This document shows positions 9,982 to 21,500 of a stretch of DNA of 64,000 nucleotides, piece by piece (within the stretch, counting starts at the first letter, position 1; every line of letters begins with the position of its first letter). Origin of the DNA: Eurosta solidaginis (taxonomy: Eukaryota > Arthropoda > Insecta > Diptera > Tephritidae); assembly GCF_040869045.1 (NCBI RefSeq), contig NC_090319.1, positions 50,440,779 to 50,504,778 on the forward strand. The letters are read 5' to 3'. Made by a program: the position numbers and the translations under genes. The notes beneath the pieces are model-generated. The model did not search any database, was not told where the DNA came from, and saw only the letters and a program-made list of their open reading frames with translations.

Positions 9982-12980
9982 CAAGTAAGGAAGGTTAAGT
10001 TCGGGTGTAACCGAACATTACATACTCAGTTGAGAGCTATGGTGACAACATAAGGGAAAATAACCATGTAGGAAAATGAACCGAGGGAAACCCTGGAATG
10101 TGTTTGTATGACATGTGTATCAAATGAAAGGCATTAAAGAGTATTTTATGAGGGAGTGGGCCATAGTTCTATAGGTGGACGCCATTTAGGGATATAGCCA
10201 TAAAGGTGGATCAGGGTTGACTCTAGAATGCGTTTGTACGATATGGGTATCAAATGAAAGGTATTAATGAGTATTTTAAAAGGTCGTGGACCTAAGTTCT
10301 ATAGATGGACGCCTTTTCGAGATATCGCCGTAAAGATGGACCAGGGGTGACTCTAGAATGCGTTTGTACGATATGGGTATCAAATGAAAGGTGTTAATGA
10401 GCATTTTAAAAGGGAGTAATCCTTAGGTCCATAGGTGGACGCCGTTTCGAGATATCGCTATAAAGGTGGACCAGGGGTGACCCTAGAATTTGTTTGCACA
10501 ATATGGGCATCAAACGAAAGGTGTTAATGAGTATTTTAAAAGGGAGTGGGCCTTAGTTCTATAGGTGGACGCCGTTTCGAGATATCGCCATAAAGGTGGG
10601 CCAGGGGTGACTCTAGAATTCGTTTGTGCAATATGGGTATCAAACGAAAGGAGTTAATGAGTATTTTAAGAGGGAGTGGGCCTTAGTTCTATAGGTGGAC
10701 GCCTTTTCGAGATATCGCCATAAAGATTGACCAGGTGTGACTCTAGAATGCGTTTGTACGATATAGGTATCAAATGAAAGGTGTTAATGAGTATTTTAAA
10801 AGGGAGTAATCCTTAGTTCCATAGGTGGACGCCGTTTCGAGATATCGCCATAAAGGTGGGCCAGGGGTGACTCTAGAATTCGTTTGTGCAATATGGGTAT
10901 CAAACGAAAGGAGTTAATGAGTATTTTAAGAGGGAGTGGGCCTTTCTGGACCAAGAGTGGCTCTAGACTTTGTTTGTACGAGGTATCGCAATAAAGGTGG
11001 ACCAGGGGTGACTCTAGACTTTGTTTGTACGATATGGGTATCAAATGAAAGGTGTTAATGAGTATTTTTAAAAGGGAGTGGGCCTTCGTTTTATAGGTGT
11101 TCGCCTTTTCGAGATATCGCCATAAAGGTGGACCAGGGGTGACTTCAGAATTTGTTTGTGCAATATGGGTAGCAAACGAAAGGAGTTAATGAGTATTTTA
11201 AGAGGGAGTGGGCCTTAGTTCTATAGGTGGACGCTTTTTCGAGATATCGCCATAAAGATTGACCAGGTGTGACTCTAGAATGCGTTTGTACGATATAGGT
11301 ATCAAATGAAAGGTGTTAATGAGTATTTTAAAAGGGAGTAATCCTTAGTTCCATAGGTGGACGCCGTTTCGAGATATCGCCATAAAGGTGGGCCAGGGGT
11401 GACTCTAGAATTCGTTTGTGCAATATGGGTATCAAACGAAAGGAGTTAATGAGTATTTTAAGAGGGAGTGGGCCTTTCTGGACCAAGAGTGGCTCTAGAC
11501 TTTGTTTGTACGATATGGGTATCAAATGAAAGGTGTTAATGAGTATTTTTAAAAGGGAGTGGGCCTTCGTTCTATAGGTGTTCGCCTTTTCGAAATATCG
11601 CCATAAAGGTGGACCAGGGGTGACTCTAGAATGAGTTTGTACGATATGGGTATCAAATTAAAGGTATTAATGAGAGTTTTAAAAGGGAGTGGTGGTAGTT
11701 GTATATGTGAAGGCGTTTTCCAGATATCGACCAAAATGTGGACCAGGGTGACCCAGAACATCATCTGTTGGATACCGCTAATTTATTTATATATGTAATA
11801 CCTGCCAAGATTTTAAGGGTTTTTTATTTCGCCCTGCAGAACTTTTTCATTTTCTTCTACTTAATATGGTAGGTGTCACAACCATTTTATAAAGTTTTTT
11901 CTAAAGTTATATTTCGCGTCAATAAAACAATCCAATTACCTTACCATATTTCATCCATTTTTTCGTATTAGGTATAGAATTATGGCATTTTTTTCATTTT
12001 TCGTAATTTTCGATATCGAAAAAGTGGGCGTGGTCATAGTCGGATTTCGTTCATTTTTCATACCAAGATAAAGTGAGTTCAGATAAGTACGTGAACTGAG
12101 TTTAGTAAAGCTATATCGATTTTTGCTCAAGTTATCGTGTTAACCATGCGGAAGGACAGACGGACGACTATGTATAAAAACTGGGCGTGACATCAACCGA
12201 TTTCGCCCATTTTCACAGAAAACAGTTAACGCCATAAAATCTATGCCCCTACCAATACAATTTCAAAAGGATTGGTTAATTTTTGTTCGACTTATGGCGT
12301 TAAAAGTATCCTAGACAAATTAAATGAAAAAGGGCGGAGTCACGCCCATTTTTAAATTTTCTTTTATTTTTGTATTTTGTTACACCATATCATTACTCGA
12401 GTTGAATCTTGACATAATTTACTTATATACTGTAAAGATATTAAATTTTTTGTTAAAATTTTACTTTAAAAAAAATTTTTTTTTAAAAGTGGGCGTGGTC
12501 CTTCTCCGATTTTGCTAATTTTTATTATGCGTACATATAGTAATAAGAGTAACGTTCCTGCCAAATTTCATCATGATATCTTCAACGACTGCCAAATTAC
12601 AGCTTGCAAAATTTTTAAATTACCTTCTTTTAAAAGTGGGCGGTGCCACGCCCGTTGTCCAAAATTTTACTAATTTTCTATTTTGCGTTATAAGTTCAAC
12701 TCATCTACCAAGTTTCGTCGCTTTATCGATCTTTTGTAATGAATTATCGCACTTTTTCGGTTTTTCGAAATTTTCGATATCGAAAAAGTTGGCGTGGTTA
12801 TAATGCGATATCGTTCATTTTAAATAGCGATCTGAGATGAGTGCTCAGGAACCTACATACCAAATTTCATCAAGATACCTCAAAATTTACTCAAGTTATC
12901 GTGTTAACGGACGGACGGACGGACGGACGGACGGACATGGCTCAATCAAATTTTTTTTCGATCTGCTCAACTGAGTATAA
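9982..12980 (+). mobile_element. Helentron/DINE-like element with 130-bp minisatellite
   Basis: It starts CAAGTAAGGAAGGTTAAG, followed by the hairpin GTTCGGGTGTAACCGAAC and a subterminal CATACTCAGTTGAGAGCT. A 130-bp tandem array (about 10090-11690) and 'CACGCCCA' blocks come next, then the GGACGGACGG microsatellite and the terminus CAACTGAGTATAA. The subterminal sequence recurs inverted at the right end. No protein is encoded. This layout (subterminal inverted repeats, terminal hairpins, central minisatellite) is that of Helentron-associated non-autonomous elements such as DINE-1. The right terminal hairpin is partly lost here (GCTCAACTGAGTATAA remains). Copy 2 has the empty site near 47981. 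Confidence 0.75.
10090..11690 (+). repeat. 130-bp minisatellite array with higher-order repeat
   Basis: About a dozen units run from 'GACCAGGGGTGACTCTAGAAT' wording through 'GATATGGGTATCAAATGAAAGG' and 'GGAGTGGGCCTTAG' to 'GAGATATCGCCATAAAG'. Unit variants recur in order: the variant beginning TAAAGATTGACCAGG at 10721 returns at 11253, 532 bp later, together with the following truncated unit. This points to duplication of about four units at once. Open frames over the array are by-products. Confidence 0.75.
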
Positions 12981-14640
12981 ACATAAAAATAAGCAAACGT
13001 ATGAGTAGAAAGTTCGTCGCAAGGGGGACGTCCTCACCATAAATGGGCCAGTGAAGTAAACGCCGGTAACGTAAAAGGACACCGAATAAGTGACACTTTC
13101 GGGGCATAGCGGCCACTATTTGCGAACGCATTTGTTGCTTATATATCGTGCATGTCTTGCAGTTGAATATGCATTTCTTTACTTTCTGCTTGAGTCATTA
13201 GTTGCTTTTCGCCATGGAGCAAATCTAAAATCAGGGAGCAGAACTTCGAGTTGTCTAGGATAATAATTGTATAGCGTTCTTTACAGCTCATATCAACATT
13301 AACCCAACGACCGTAAATTCGGAAGATGCCATCATCTAGCATGGGATTTAGGGTCAGCAGTGAGCTTTTCTTGCTGATAGGGTTTAATTCTTCTAACTGA
13401 GTGATTTCTGCTGGGAAATGATGGTGTTGCATTAACATTATGAGTTTCATTTTAGCGTCTTACCCGTGAGTGAGGGCTATCGAATTGGTAATCGGGTGGT
13501 TTTGAGTGTGTTGGATGGAAAGGCCTTAATGTGTTTTTCTCCGGAGGAGATGGATTGGAGGGGTGTATTTTGGCCAGAATGTGTTCGGCTGAGTTGAGGT
13601 ATTGGAGTCCATTCCACCATAACGAGCAGTCAACTAAATTTTGTTGTTTGCGTCCAGGAGTTCCTAAATCGGCGGGGTTGTCATCGCTATATACGTGGCG
13701 CCAAATTGCGTTGCTGATGTTCTGCAAAATTTGGGTAATCCTGTTTTCAATGTATGTCGGGGTTTTTCTAGCCAGGCCAACACAATGGAGGAACGTGACC
13801 AGAGTGTCAGATCATGTTGTGACAACTTCAATTAAATTTGAGATTGAGTTATTTATTTCGGCAATAACACGGCTCCGCAGATCCATGACATCAGAGAAAC
13901 AGTGGATTTCAATGCATTTATTAGGGGAAAATTGCATTCATTGAGGGATATTTACATTGTTAATAGCAGGGCGACTTTCGTGGAAGGTGTTACACTTGTA
14001 AAAGGATTTCGGTCTTACTTCTTCATCCCAGTCGGTTCCTTCTTACCAGAGCTGTTGGAGAAGGAGTTTGGCTAAGATCATTATTAGTGCCATCCTGCCG
14101 GGTCAAAAAGTTTCGATGCGGCTGTGAGTATTTGCCGTTTTGTATTTGACTTGAGTCGGGAATTGGGTTGTATGAGTACGAAAACGAGTCAGTTAATGCG
14201 TTTCATCATATTCCTAAGATTTTAGTAGTGTCATGGAATTTGAGAAATTCTGTATCTAGGGCATCATATTCTGGTATTTATTCCAGTCTTTTTGCTTGAT
14301 TTCCGGCTATTTTTTTAAGGAAATCCTGCTAATTTTAGAGCTTCGATAATTTGGGTCATTGAATCGAGAGTGAACTGTATATCGTGTCCGCCAGAGAGGA
14401 CATCATCTACATACGTTTGTCGTTGTATGATATTAGGGCGAGTGTTTTTGATGATATGCCTCGTGTAATGTAGAGGAACAATTGCCATGGGGAATAGGGT
14501 TGTTTCGCAGCTTCCAAGAAATGTGCTGATACTGTGTTGGGAGTGAGATCCTGAGGTTTCTGCGTCGCTGTTTGATTCGCTGCTTGCCTTGGCGTAGATG
14601 GTTGTTCTTCACCTCTATGGTGTTGAGTTGGGGTTTAGAT
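12981..14640 (-). pseudogene. BEL/Pao LTR-retrotransposon pol remnant, copy 1
   Basis: On the minus strand, in pol order, I can read four parts. A protease-proximal LGSCETTLFPMAIVPL lies near 14520. It is joined by a deletion to reverse transcriptase QTYVDDVLSGGHD near 14375-14415, with the YVDD catalytic motif. RNase H-region 'WRHVYSDDNPADLG' and LWWNG are at 13452-13727. An integrase N-terminal part with PISKKSSLLTLNP and RIYGRWVN is at 13139-13450. Stops and frame changes occur throughout and no LTRs were found, so it is a dead internal fragment. Sequence between 12981 and 13139 belongs to the same element. Confidence 0.75.
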
Positions 14641-15190
14641 TCCGGGGCCTAGAGGCCGTCATATGTACATATGTATGCATCTTTGTAATAACTACTCTGC
14701 AAAAATGCGATTAGTCTAGAATGAATCTAGGATGAGTCGCAAAGAAGTATGCGACTATAGCCAGTTCTTATCTCTTCATATGGGTTGGAGTGGTCTTATT
14801 TGTTTAAGCATGTCCTATGGAAAGACCAATCGTACCTGTTTATGCCTGAACGGGTAGTGTCGGCGTAGTCCTCTTTATACCCCTACGGGTACTGTCGGAC
14901 AGATCCTTTTGGAATGTTCGACAGTTCTTCCTCTTTGTACTCCTTCGAGTACTGTCGGGCAGATCCCTTCTGTACTGTTTGACACTTCCTCTTTGTACCC
15001 CTATGGGAAGAGTCCAACAGGCCCATTTTGTATCCATACGGGTAGTGTCGGACATATTCTCCTCGTACCTCTACGGGCACTATAAGACAAGTCTCTTTTG
15101 TTCGCCTATGGCTATTGTCGGACAAATCCTCTTTCTACCCGTACGGAAATCCTTACGGATTTTTAAATTTTTTAAACTCTAATAAAATAT
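14641..15190. repeat. 35-bp minisatellite cassette, copy 2
   Basis: The leader hairpin (GTCGCA...TGCGAC near 14733-14755) is followed by a longer array at about 14840-15165 with seven to nine unit-like steps. Both strands are open but not genic. The partner is 49650-50200. Confidence 0.75.
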
Positions 15191-15482
15191 TCTTATTTTT
15201 TTCCGTATTCGTGTTGTAGAATAATACAAACAAAACAAATTTTAGGATAATAGAATATATGGTCCTTGTAGTTTAGGTTCGGTATAGATCTCCACATTTT
15301 TCTTAAATAATGCACATGCAATCTTTTTATTTTATTCATTTTGGCAATCGTTTCCTTTTCTCCATTTTTTTTTCTAGCTACTCCAATCCAATGTATGTAT
15401 ATCAATATTTAAGTACATTGTTGTAATGAATTAATTAAAACATTTTTGTATTTGAAAAAAAAAAAATGGTTTAGCAATTTTT
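15191..15482. other. AT-rich spacer with empty Helentron site
   Basis: No gene is seen. The run ATTTTTTTTTCTAGCTACTCC near 15364 is the uninterrupted version of the site that carries the 3.6-kb insertion at 50377-53997. Confidence 0.6.
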
Positions 15483-15980
15483 ATACTCAGCTGAGCAGAG
15501 CTCCCAGAGTATATTAATTTTGTTCGCATAACGGTTGCCCGTAACGGCATACACTAATCGAGATAGATATATCAAAATGATCTGATCGAAAAAAGAAATT
15601 CATTTAGCCATGTCCGACCGTCCGTCCGTCTATCCGTGCACACGATAACTTGAGTAAATTCTGAGATATCTTAATGAAATTTGGTATGTAAGTTAATGGG
15701 CACTCATCTCAGATCGCTATTTAAAATGGACAAAATCGGACTATAACCACGCCCACTTTTTCGATATCGAAAATTTCTAAAACCGAAAGAGTGCTATAAT
15801 TCATTAGCAAAGACGGATTTGGTAGGTGGGTTGATCTTACAACGCAGAATAGAAAACTAGAAAAATTTTGGACAATAGGCGTGGCACCGCTCACTTTTAA
15901 AAGAAGGAAATTTAAAAGTTTTGCTAGCTGTAATTTTGCAGCTGAGTAATGTTCGGATACACCCAAACTTAGCCTTCTTG
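15483..15980 (-). mobile_element. Short Helentron/DINE-like element
   Basis: ATACTCAGCTGAGCAGAGCT hairpin end, TCCGTCCGTC microsatellite, and TAATGTTCGGATACACCC plus AGCCTTCTTG at the other end. It is about 500 bp, with no minisatellite and no coding capacity. The partner is 54108-54606. Confidence 0.65.
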
Positions 15981-16153
15981 TTTATATTTAATTTAGCCAA
16001 AGGTTTTACATTTAAATATTTTTAGGATAACATGACCAATCTTTGCTGCATAATTAAAAGCTAGACTTGTTTATAATATATATATATAAATGGGCGTTCA
16101 ACCGACTTAGGGTAATTTTCCACTCCTAGTCGATTTATAATGACATCCTGCAA

Positions 16154-16582
16154 TTAAGACTTCATCGCTTCATTTAAAAAGTGTAGAACTTCTATATTAG
16201 TTGTAAATGTAAAAACATTCGGATAAAGGGAGTTCGCACAACCCAGATTATAAGATGCCACCTGACTAAATTGACATCCACAACGCCCGGTGCCCCAGAA
16301 TCTTCAACGCACACATCAGCTGTATCATGAGCAGCACAAATCACTGATTGTGGCAAAGTTATTCCTGCCACACTGTAAAGATTCACACAATCACTATATA
16401 GTAATGAATCCATGACAGTAGATTTGAGTATATTCGAAGTTGTTATAATGTATTTATACCAAATAAGGACTATCCTTTATATTCCAGTAACGGCCGCCTA
16501 TTATGCGATATTCCGAATTCGTAGAAGTCAAAAAGCAGCTAAGCATGACAAACCCGAGTGCGGAATACTTGCGAAAATTCAT
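16154..16582 (-). pseudogene. Truncated serine protease homolog relic A1
   Basis: On the minus strand a signal peptide (MNFRKYSALGFVMLSCFLT), the activation site RIIGG and RYWNIKDSPYLV match the intact homologs. The frame then jumps to the C-terminal third: SKI/NILKSTVMDSLLYSDCVNLYS, 'VICAAHDTADVC' and the Ser-site motif EDSGAP, which keeps the catalytic Ser. About 120 codons holding the His and Asp sites are deleted, and a stop follows SPYLV. A single-base change after GVVD shifts the frame again. It is not expected to make a working protein. A TATA-like TTTATACC lies about 40 bp upstream, as in the other relics. Confidence 0.7.
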
Positions 16583-17189
16583 TTTAGTTTAAGACTATTT
16601 CCACCGCCTTTTATGTATAAAGGACACCAAGATCAATTTTGTGGACGCTGTTTATACATAATTGGGTTGTGTGACTGAAAAATAAGCAAACACGTTTCCT
16701 GCTAGATTCCAGGAATTTGAACAATAAAAACACTTTCTCATTTGAATTAAAGCCATAGAATGGAAATTTTTTTTAGTTTGATTGAGTTGGGCCAAATATT
16801 TACTTAGTTATTTAATCAACCCATTTAACGTTGAGTAGATTTTTGGTTAGAAGTGCCTAATTAAAATTTCAATGCCCTTAATGATGAAAAATATTTACAC
16901 AGCTTTTTAAAATGATATTTCTATAGAAATTTGTCATTATATTAGCTTTATATTTTTATGAAAAGAACAAAGCGTACACTTAATTACCCTACAAAAAATT
17001 CGACTAGACTAGAATGAATTCAGGATGAGTTGCAAAGGAGTATGTGCTATGTAAAAAATGCGATTATTCTAGGATGAATCCGGAATGTGTCGCAAAGGAA
17101 TATGCGACTTCAGCCAGTTCTGATCTTTTTATATGGGTTGGAGTAATCGCTTTTGTTTGAGTATGTCCTATGGAGAGACAAATTGTACC
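16583..17189. other. Relic upstream region and cassette leader
   Basis: Holds the TATA-like sequence of relic A1 and the conserved leader of the next minisatellite cassette, in which the CTACAAAAAAT...GTCGCAAAGG segment is repeated twice. No coding region is seen. Confidence 0.5.
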
Positions 17190-17460
17190 TGTTCATACCT
17201 GAACGGGCAGTATCGGACTGGTCCTCTTTATACCCCTACGGGTACTGTCCGACTGATCCTTTTTGTACTGTTCGAAACTTCCTATTTGTTCCCCTTTGGG
17301 TACTGTTCGACACGCCCTCTCTGTACCCCTGCGGGTATTGTCAGACAGATTCTCTTGGCTCGCATATGGGTACTGTCGGACAAGTCCTCTTTTACTCGTA
17401 CGGAAATTCTTACGGATTTTATAATTTTTTAAAATTTAATACAATATTCTATTTATATTC
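17190..17460. repeat. 35-bp minisatellite cassette, copy 3
   Basis: Six or so 35-bp units with palindromic TACCCCTACGGGTA cores. Copies of this version follow at 22683-22950 and 55758-56030. Confidence 0.75.
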
Positions 17461-18129
17461 AGCCCAATTCTAAATATTCCCTCGGAATTTTGTTCTCGGG
17501 GATTTTTTTATTCCCTTGTAAAAATTCTTCCAATTCTTTTCTACTAGGGAGAACAATAATTGGGGAATAGGAATTTCGAATATTCGAGGTCAGCTGTTTT
17601 GTCAATTGAAATTTCGTTGTGCATTTCTTATTTTGTTTAAAATTTGAAAAGTTTAATTATTGTTGCAAATTTGTTTGAAATTAAGAAATAAAATATAAAC
17701 AATGCACAGTATCACATTTCGTGTGGTATTCACTGAAATGAGTAATGAATTGGTGCCACAGCAACATCAACAGAGGAGCATAAGAAGAAAAAGACGGTGA
17801 GATAACACAAATCCGCCGGAGTTGCCTTCTTCCATTCAGCAAACCAATTTTCTGGCAGCCAAGTTGAGTTGAATTTGTCTTTCGTCATATGGCAAAATCT
17901 ATTTAAGCCTTCTTAAAATATCCTTGCGCAATTTCTGGATGGCTGCATCAAATATACCAAGAGATCTTACGTTGCTTATGACATACTTTTCGACTCAAAA
18001 TAAAGAATATTGTGGTAGAATGTACATATTTTAGCACAAGTTTGTACAAATAAGTGTTCTTTCTTAAAAGAACCAATTTCCTTTAACTATTTTGATGCAT
18101 TCCCTTTAATTTAAAAAATAAATAAAAAT
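17461..18129. repeat. Dispersed block with short arginine-rich ORF remnant
   Basis: Unit-A DNA repeated at 22954-23623 and 56034-56696. On the plus strand a 55-codon frame from about 17702 begins MHSITFRVVF and contains RSIRRKRR; this copy has a stop (TGA) where copies A2 and A4 read Trp. On the minus strand, sequence ending near 17890-17990 reads like a fragment of a transposase-type protein. PIF/Harbinger-like origin is possible but weakly supported. Confidence 0.35.
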
Positions 18130-18996
18130 GTAAGGCGCGCTATCCTCCGAGGAGATCTAACGCCAAGCTTCTCTTCCAATTTGCGTCGTGCTCCTATTTT
18201 TTCCTACAAATTGGCGAGATGGGACCTACTTGTTTAATGCCGACTCCGAACGGCATCTGCAAGGCAGATGAGTTTTCACTGAGAGCTTTTCATGGCGGAA
18301 ATACACTCGGAGTGCTTGCCAAACACTGCCGAGGGGCGACCCCGCTTAGAAAAAGTTTCTTCTAATTTTATGGCTAGACTTTTAAATGGATCGATTTCAA
18401 GCCCATTTCTTTTGAACGAAGTAAACTTGAATGTTCCATGCCGAGTTTCAAGGCATTATAAACCTATAATTCTTAAACAATGCAGAAGTAATATCCATCT
18501 ATGTTTGTGTGAAGATTATAACTCTCACTCGAGAATAATTGATGTTTCGGACTCGCTCTTTGCCATAAAAAAGACGCTTCTATCTTCTCTTAATAATAAA
18601 AAATTATATTTATACTTTTAATCTATTGTATTTTGTGAATCTATATTTCTCAGCTGATGAGTTTCTCTGTAGCTGAGCGGTTTTAGATCTCGGCGTTAAG
18701 AAGCCACTGCCTCTCAAAGACTCGGTAACAAAAAAATTATAAATAACACATAAATAAGAATTAGGATACAAAAAAACAAAAAAAGAAAGAAAAAAAAAGT
18801 GTGTATGAATTAAAACAAAACAAAAACAGAATTAGCCTGGTTTCATCGGGCCACTTGGGGGCAGTGCGCTGCCACAACGTCCGAGACAAAAAAAAATTTG
18901 TTTCTAAAGTTTTTGATGTTGCTTTTTCCGGGGCGTGAACCCAGGATCTTCGGTGTGGTAGACGGAGTACGCTACCATCCCACCACGGCGGCCGCC
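18130..18996 (-). mobile_element. SINE split by a LINE 3' tail, copy A1
   Basis: The SINE body lies in reverse at 18130-18365 and its tRNA-like head, also in reverse, at about 18900-18996, both matching the uninterrupted SINE at 8641-8965. Between them sits a LINE fragment. Near-repeats TTCTTCTAA and TGTTTCTAA flank the insert and may be the target duplication. The nesting recurs identically in copies A2 and A4, so it predates the unit duplication. Confidence 0.7.
18366..18899 (+). mobile_element. 5'-truncated LINE tail inside SINE, copy A1
   Basis: The plus strand encodes an RT C-terminal tail: MARLLNGSISSPFLLNEV, then NVPCRVSRHYKPI and 'KQCRSNIHLC', ending in a stop at 18621. This 'LL...v.f.vP.r..R....f' pattern is usual at the end of CR1/jockey-type ORF2. 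A 3' region of about 270 bp ends in an A-run, as target-primed reverse transcription would leave. The frame reading in from the SINE (from 18292) is a chimera and not a gene. A stretch near 18660-18730 (GTAGCTGAGCGG) looks faintly tRNA-like. Confidence 0.6.
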
Positions 18997-19238
18997 TTTA
19001 ATTTGTCAACTGAAAAAACTCTTAAGAAATGGAATCTCCCTCTCACTCACATTTATAATACCTACTTTTTTCCCATAACCGGTTTCCGATTTTTCGAACA
19101 TTGTTCAGAATAGGAGGAAAGGGAGAAGTGAAAAAACTCACAAGGAATTTTTTTTTAGAATACGAGGAATGGGAGAAGCGTTCAACCGACATAGGGTGAT
19201 TTTCCACTCAGTAGTGGATTTATAAAGGCAGCCTGCAA

Positions 19239-19487
19239 TTAAGACCTCATCGCTTCATTTAAAAAGGTTAGAACTTCTGTATTAGTTGTAACTGTAGAAA
19301 CCGGCGGATAAAGTGAGTTCACACAACCCAGATTATATGATGCCACCGCACTAAATTGTCCATCCACAACGCCCGGTGCCCCAGGATTCCAGTAACTGCC
19401 GTATATTATGCGTTATTCCGAATTCGTAGAAGTCAAAAAGCAGTTAAGCATGACAAACCCAAGTGCGGAATAATTGCGAAAATTCAT
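19239..19487 (-). pseudogene. Mini serine protease homolog relic B1
   Basis: 83 codons remain. The signal peptide and activation region (here RIIYGSYW) are fused directly to PGAPGVVDGQFSAVAS, the segment just after the catalytic Ser, and on to the C-terminal FLNEAM. The middle of the protease, including the Ser codon, is gone. In this copy a TAA follows the signal peptide (AATTCGGAATAA), so it is untranslatable as a whole. Relic B2 lacks that stop. Confidence 0.65.
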
Positions 19488-20009
19488 TTTAGTTTAAGAC
19501 TATTTCCACCGCCTTTTAGGTATAAAGGACACCAAGATCAATTTTGTGGACGCTGTTTATACATAATTGGGTTGTGTGAATGAAAAATAAGCAAAAACGT
19601 TTCCTTCTAGATTCCATGAATTTGAACAATAAAAATACTTCCTCATTTGAATTAAAGCTATATAGAATGGAAAGTTTTATTTTTTTTTCACTCAACCCAT
19701 TTAACCTTGAGTCGATTTTTGGTTAGAAGTGCCTGATTAAAATTTCAATGCCCTTAATGATGAAAAATATTTACACAGCTTTTTAAAATGATATTTCTAT
19801 AGAAATCTCTCATTATATTAGCTTTATATTTTTATGAAAAGAACAAAGCGTACACTTAACTACCCTGCAAAAAATTCGAATAGTCTAGGATGAATTCGGG
19901 ATGAGTCGCAAAGGAATATGCGACCATAGCCAGTTCTGAGCTCTTTATATGGGTTGGACTGATCCTTTTTGTTTGAGCATGTCCTATGGAGAGACCAATT
20001 GTACCTGTT
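19488..20009. other. Relic B1 upstream region and cassette leader
   Basis: Contains the TATA-like TTTATACC (minus strand, near 19525) and the GTCGCA...TGCGAC leader hairpin. No gene is seen. Confidence 0.5.
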
Positions 20010-20274
20010 CATACCTGAACGGGTACTGTCGGACTGGTCCTCTTTATACCCCTACGGGTACTGTCGGACAGATCCTTTTGTACTGTTCGATACTTCCTCT
20101 TTGTTCCCTTTTGGGTACTGTTCAACGCGTCCTCTTTGTACCCCTGCGGGTATTATCAGACAGATTCCCTTTGCTCGCCTATGGTTACTGTCGGACAAGT
20201 CCTCTTTTACTCGTACGAGAATTCTTACGGATTTTATAATTTTTTAAAATTTAATACAATATTCTAATTTTTTT
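20010..20274. repeat. 35-bp minisatellite cassette, copy 4
   Basis: Units with palindromic cores as elsewhere. The same B-type version appears at 25501-25765, 35479-35742 and 58416-58680. Confidence 0.75.
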
Positions 20275-20806
20275 ATACTAAGCTGAGCAGAGCTCACAGA
20301 GTATATTAATTTTGTTCGCATAACGGTACCCCGTAACGACATAAACTAATCGAGATAGATATAGACTTCTATATATCAAAATGATTTGGGCGAAAAAAGA
20401 AATTCATTTAGCCATGTCCGTCCGTCCGTCAGTCCATCTGTAAATGAACCCAAGAACTTGAGTAAATTTTGAGGTCTCTTAATGAAATTTGGTATGTAAG
20501 TTCCTGGGCACTCATCTCAGATCGCTAGTTAAAAGGAACGAAATCGGACTATAACCACGCCCACTTTTTAGATATCGAAAACTTCGAAAAACCGAAAAAG
20601 TGCGATAATTCATTACCAAAGACGGATAAAGCGATGAAACTTGGTAGGTGGGTTGACCTTATGATGCAGAATAGAAAATTAGTATAATTTTGGACAATGG
20701 GCGTGGCACCGCCCACTTTCAAAAGAAGGTAATTTAAAAGTTTTGCAAACTGTAATTTGGCAGCTGAGTACGTAATGTTCGGTTACATCCGAACTTAGCC
20801 TTCTCT
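20275..20806 (-). mobile_element. Short Helentron/DINE-like element, unit B1
   Basis: Begins ATACTAAGCTGAGCAGAGCT, then TCCGTCCGTCAGTCC, and ends GTAATGTTCGGTTACATCCG plus CTTAGCCTTCTC. About 530 bp, with no array and no coding capacity. It sits at the same place in every B unit, so it predates the duplications. Confidence 0.65.
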
Positions 20807-21360
20807 TATTTCTTTATGTTTAATTTAGCCAAAGGTTTAACATTTTAATATTTTTAGAATAGCTTGACCAATCTCTGCTGCACAATTAAATGCTAGAATG
20901 GTCTAACAATTACATACTTATTTGAATTCATATTCTTGGATAGCAATAAATGAAAGCATTGATCAGTTCTGCGCAACATTTTTTATATGGAATGGATGTA
21001 CGAATCACAATACATTTACAAAATTGTATGTGCACTGAAACTTTTTTTGTTTTTAAAAAAATATATTTAAAAAATTTTAATTGTTTGAGGTCGGAAAAAG
21101 TTGAATATTTGGTTTCATGTTACAAAATTTTTTCTACGAATTTCAATCAAGTGAGAGGGTGCAAAATTAAGCTCAGTAAATAATAAATTATAAATCAAGT
21201 TTTTGAAGGCCTTAAAATTTACCAATCTGTGTAAAACATACTTTTTGGGTGTCCTCTTCGAAAGAGTGAATTGTGTGTGAAATATTATATTCACAAACAT
21301 AAAAATAAAACTTTAAACTTTTGTGTTGAAAAATTGAAGACGGCAAAAGAAGTTAAAGAA

Positions 21361-21500
21361 ATGGCGTCAAAAACAAGAACAAATAAAAAACACAACAATA
21401 AACAAAACATTTCAGTTTCAAGTGATTCGAGTGATAATGAAACTACTTCTGTTGACCTATCTTCGATAATAGGAAAACTAAACAAAGAATTTAAAATACA
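21361..21500 (+). pseudogene. LINE ORF1 5' part, cut at duplication junction (B1)
   Basis: Starts MASKTRTNKKHNNKQN, then a serine-rich acidic stretch (SVSSDSSDNET). It is cut after KLNKEFKIQ, where unit A2 begins. The frame is open upstream to 21271, but MASK is the more plausible start. The 5' flank (20807-21360) is AT-rich and probably the LINE's own leader. Confidence 0.6.

Noticed and set aside
10796..11764. Minus-strand open frames in the 130-bp minisatellite
   Set aside because: Repeats of one another that follow the unit; no start context or domain.
12900..12940. CRISPR-like array from GGAC repeats
   Set aside because: A simple 4-bp microsatellite that is part of the Helentron-like consensus; no spacers.
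13531..13944. 137-codon plus-strand frame (also at 48543-48923)
   Set aside because: Antisense shadow of the BEL/Pao pol remnant, whose minus-strand reading has clear motifs.
18292..18621. 109-codon plus-strand frame (also at 23785-24114)
   Set aside because: A chimera of antisense SINE and LINE tail; only the LINE part has a recognisable pattern.
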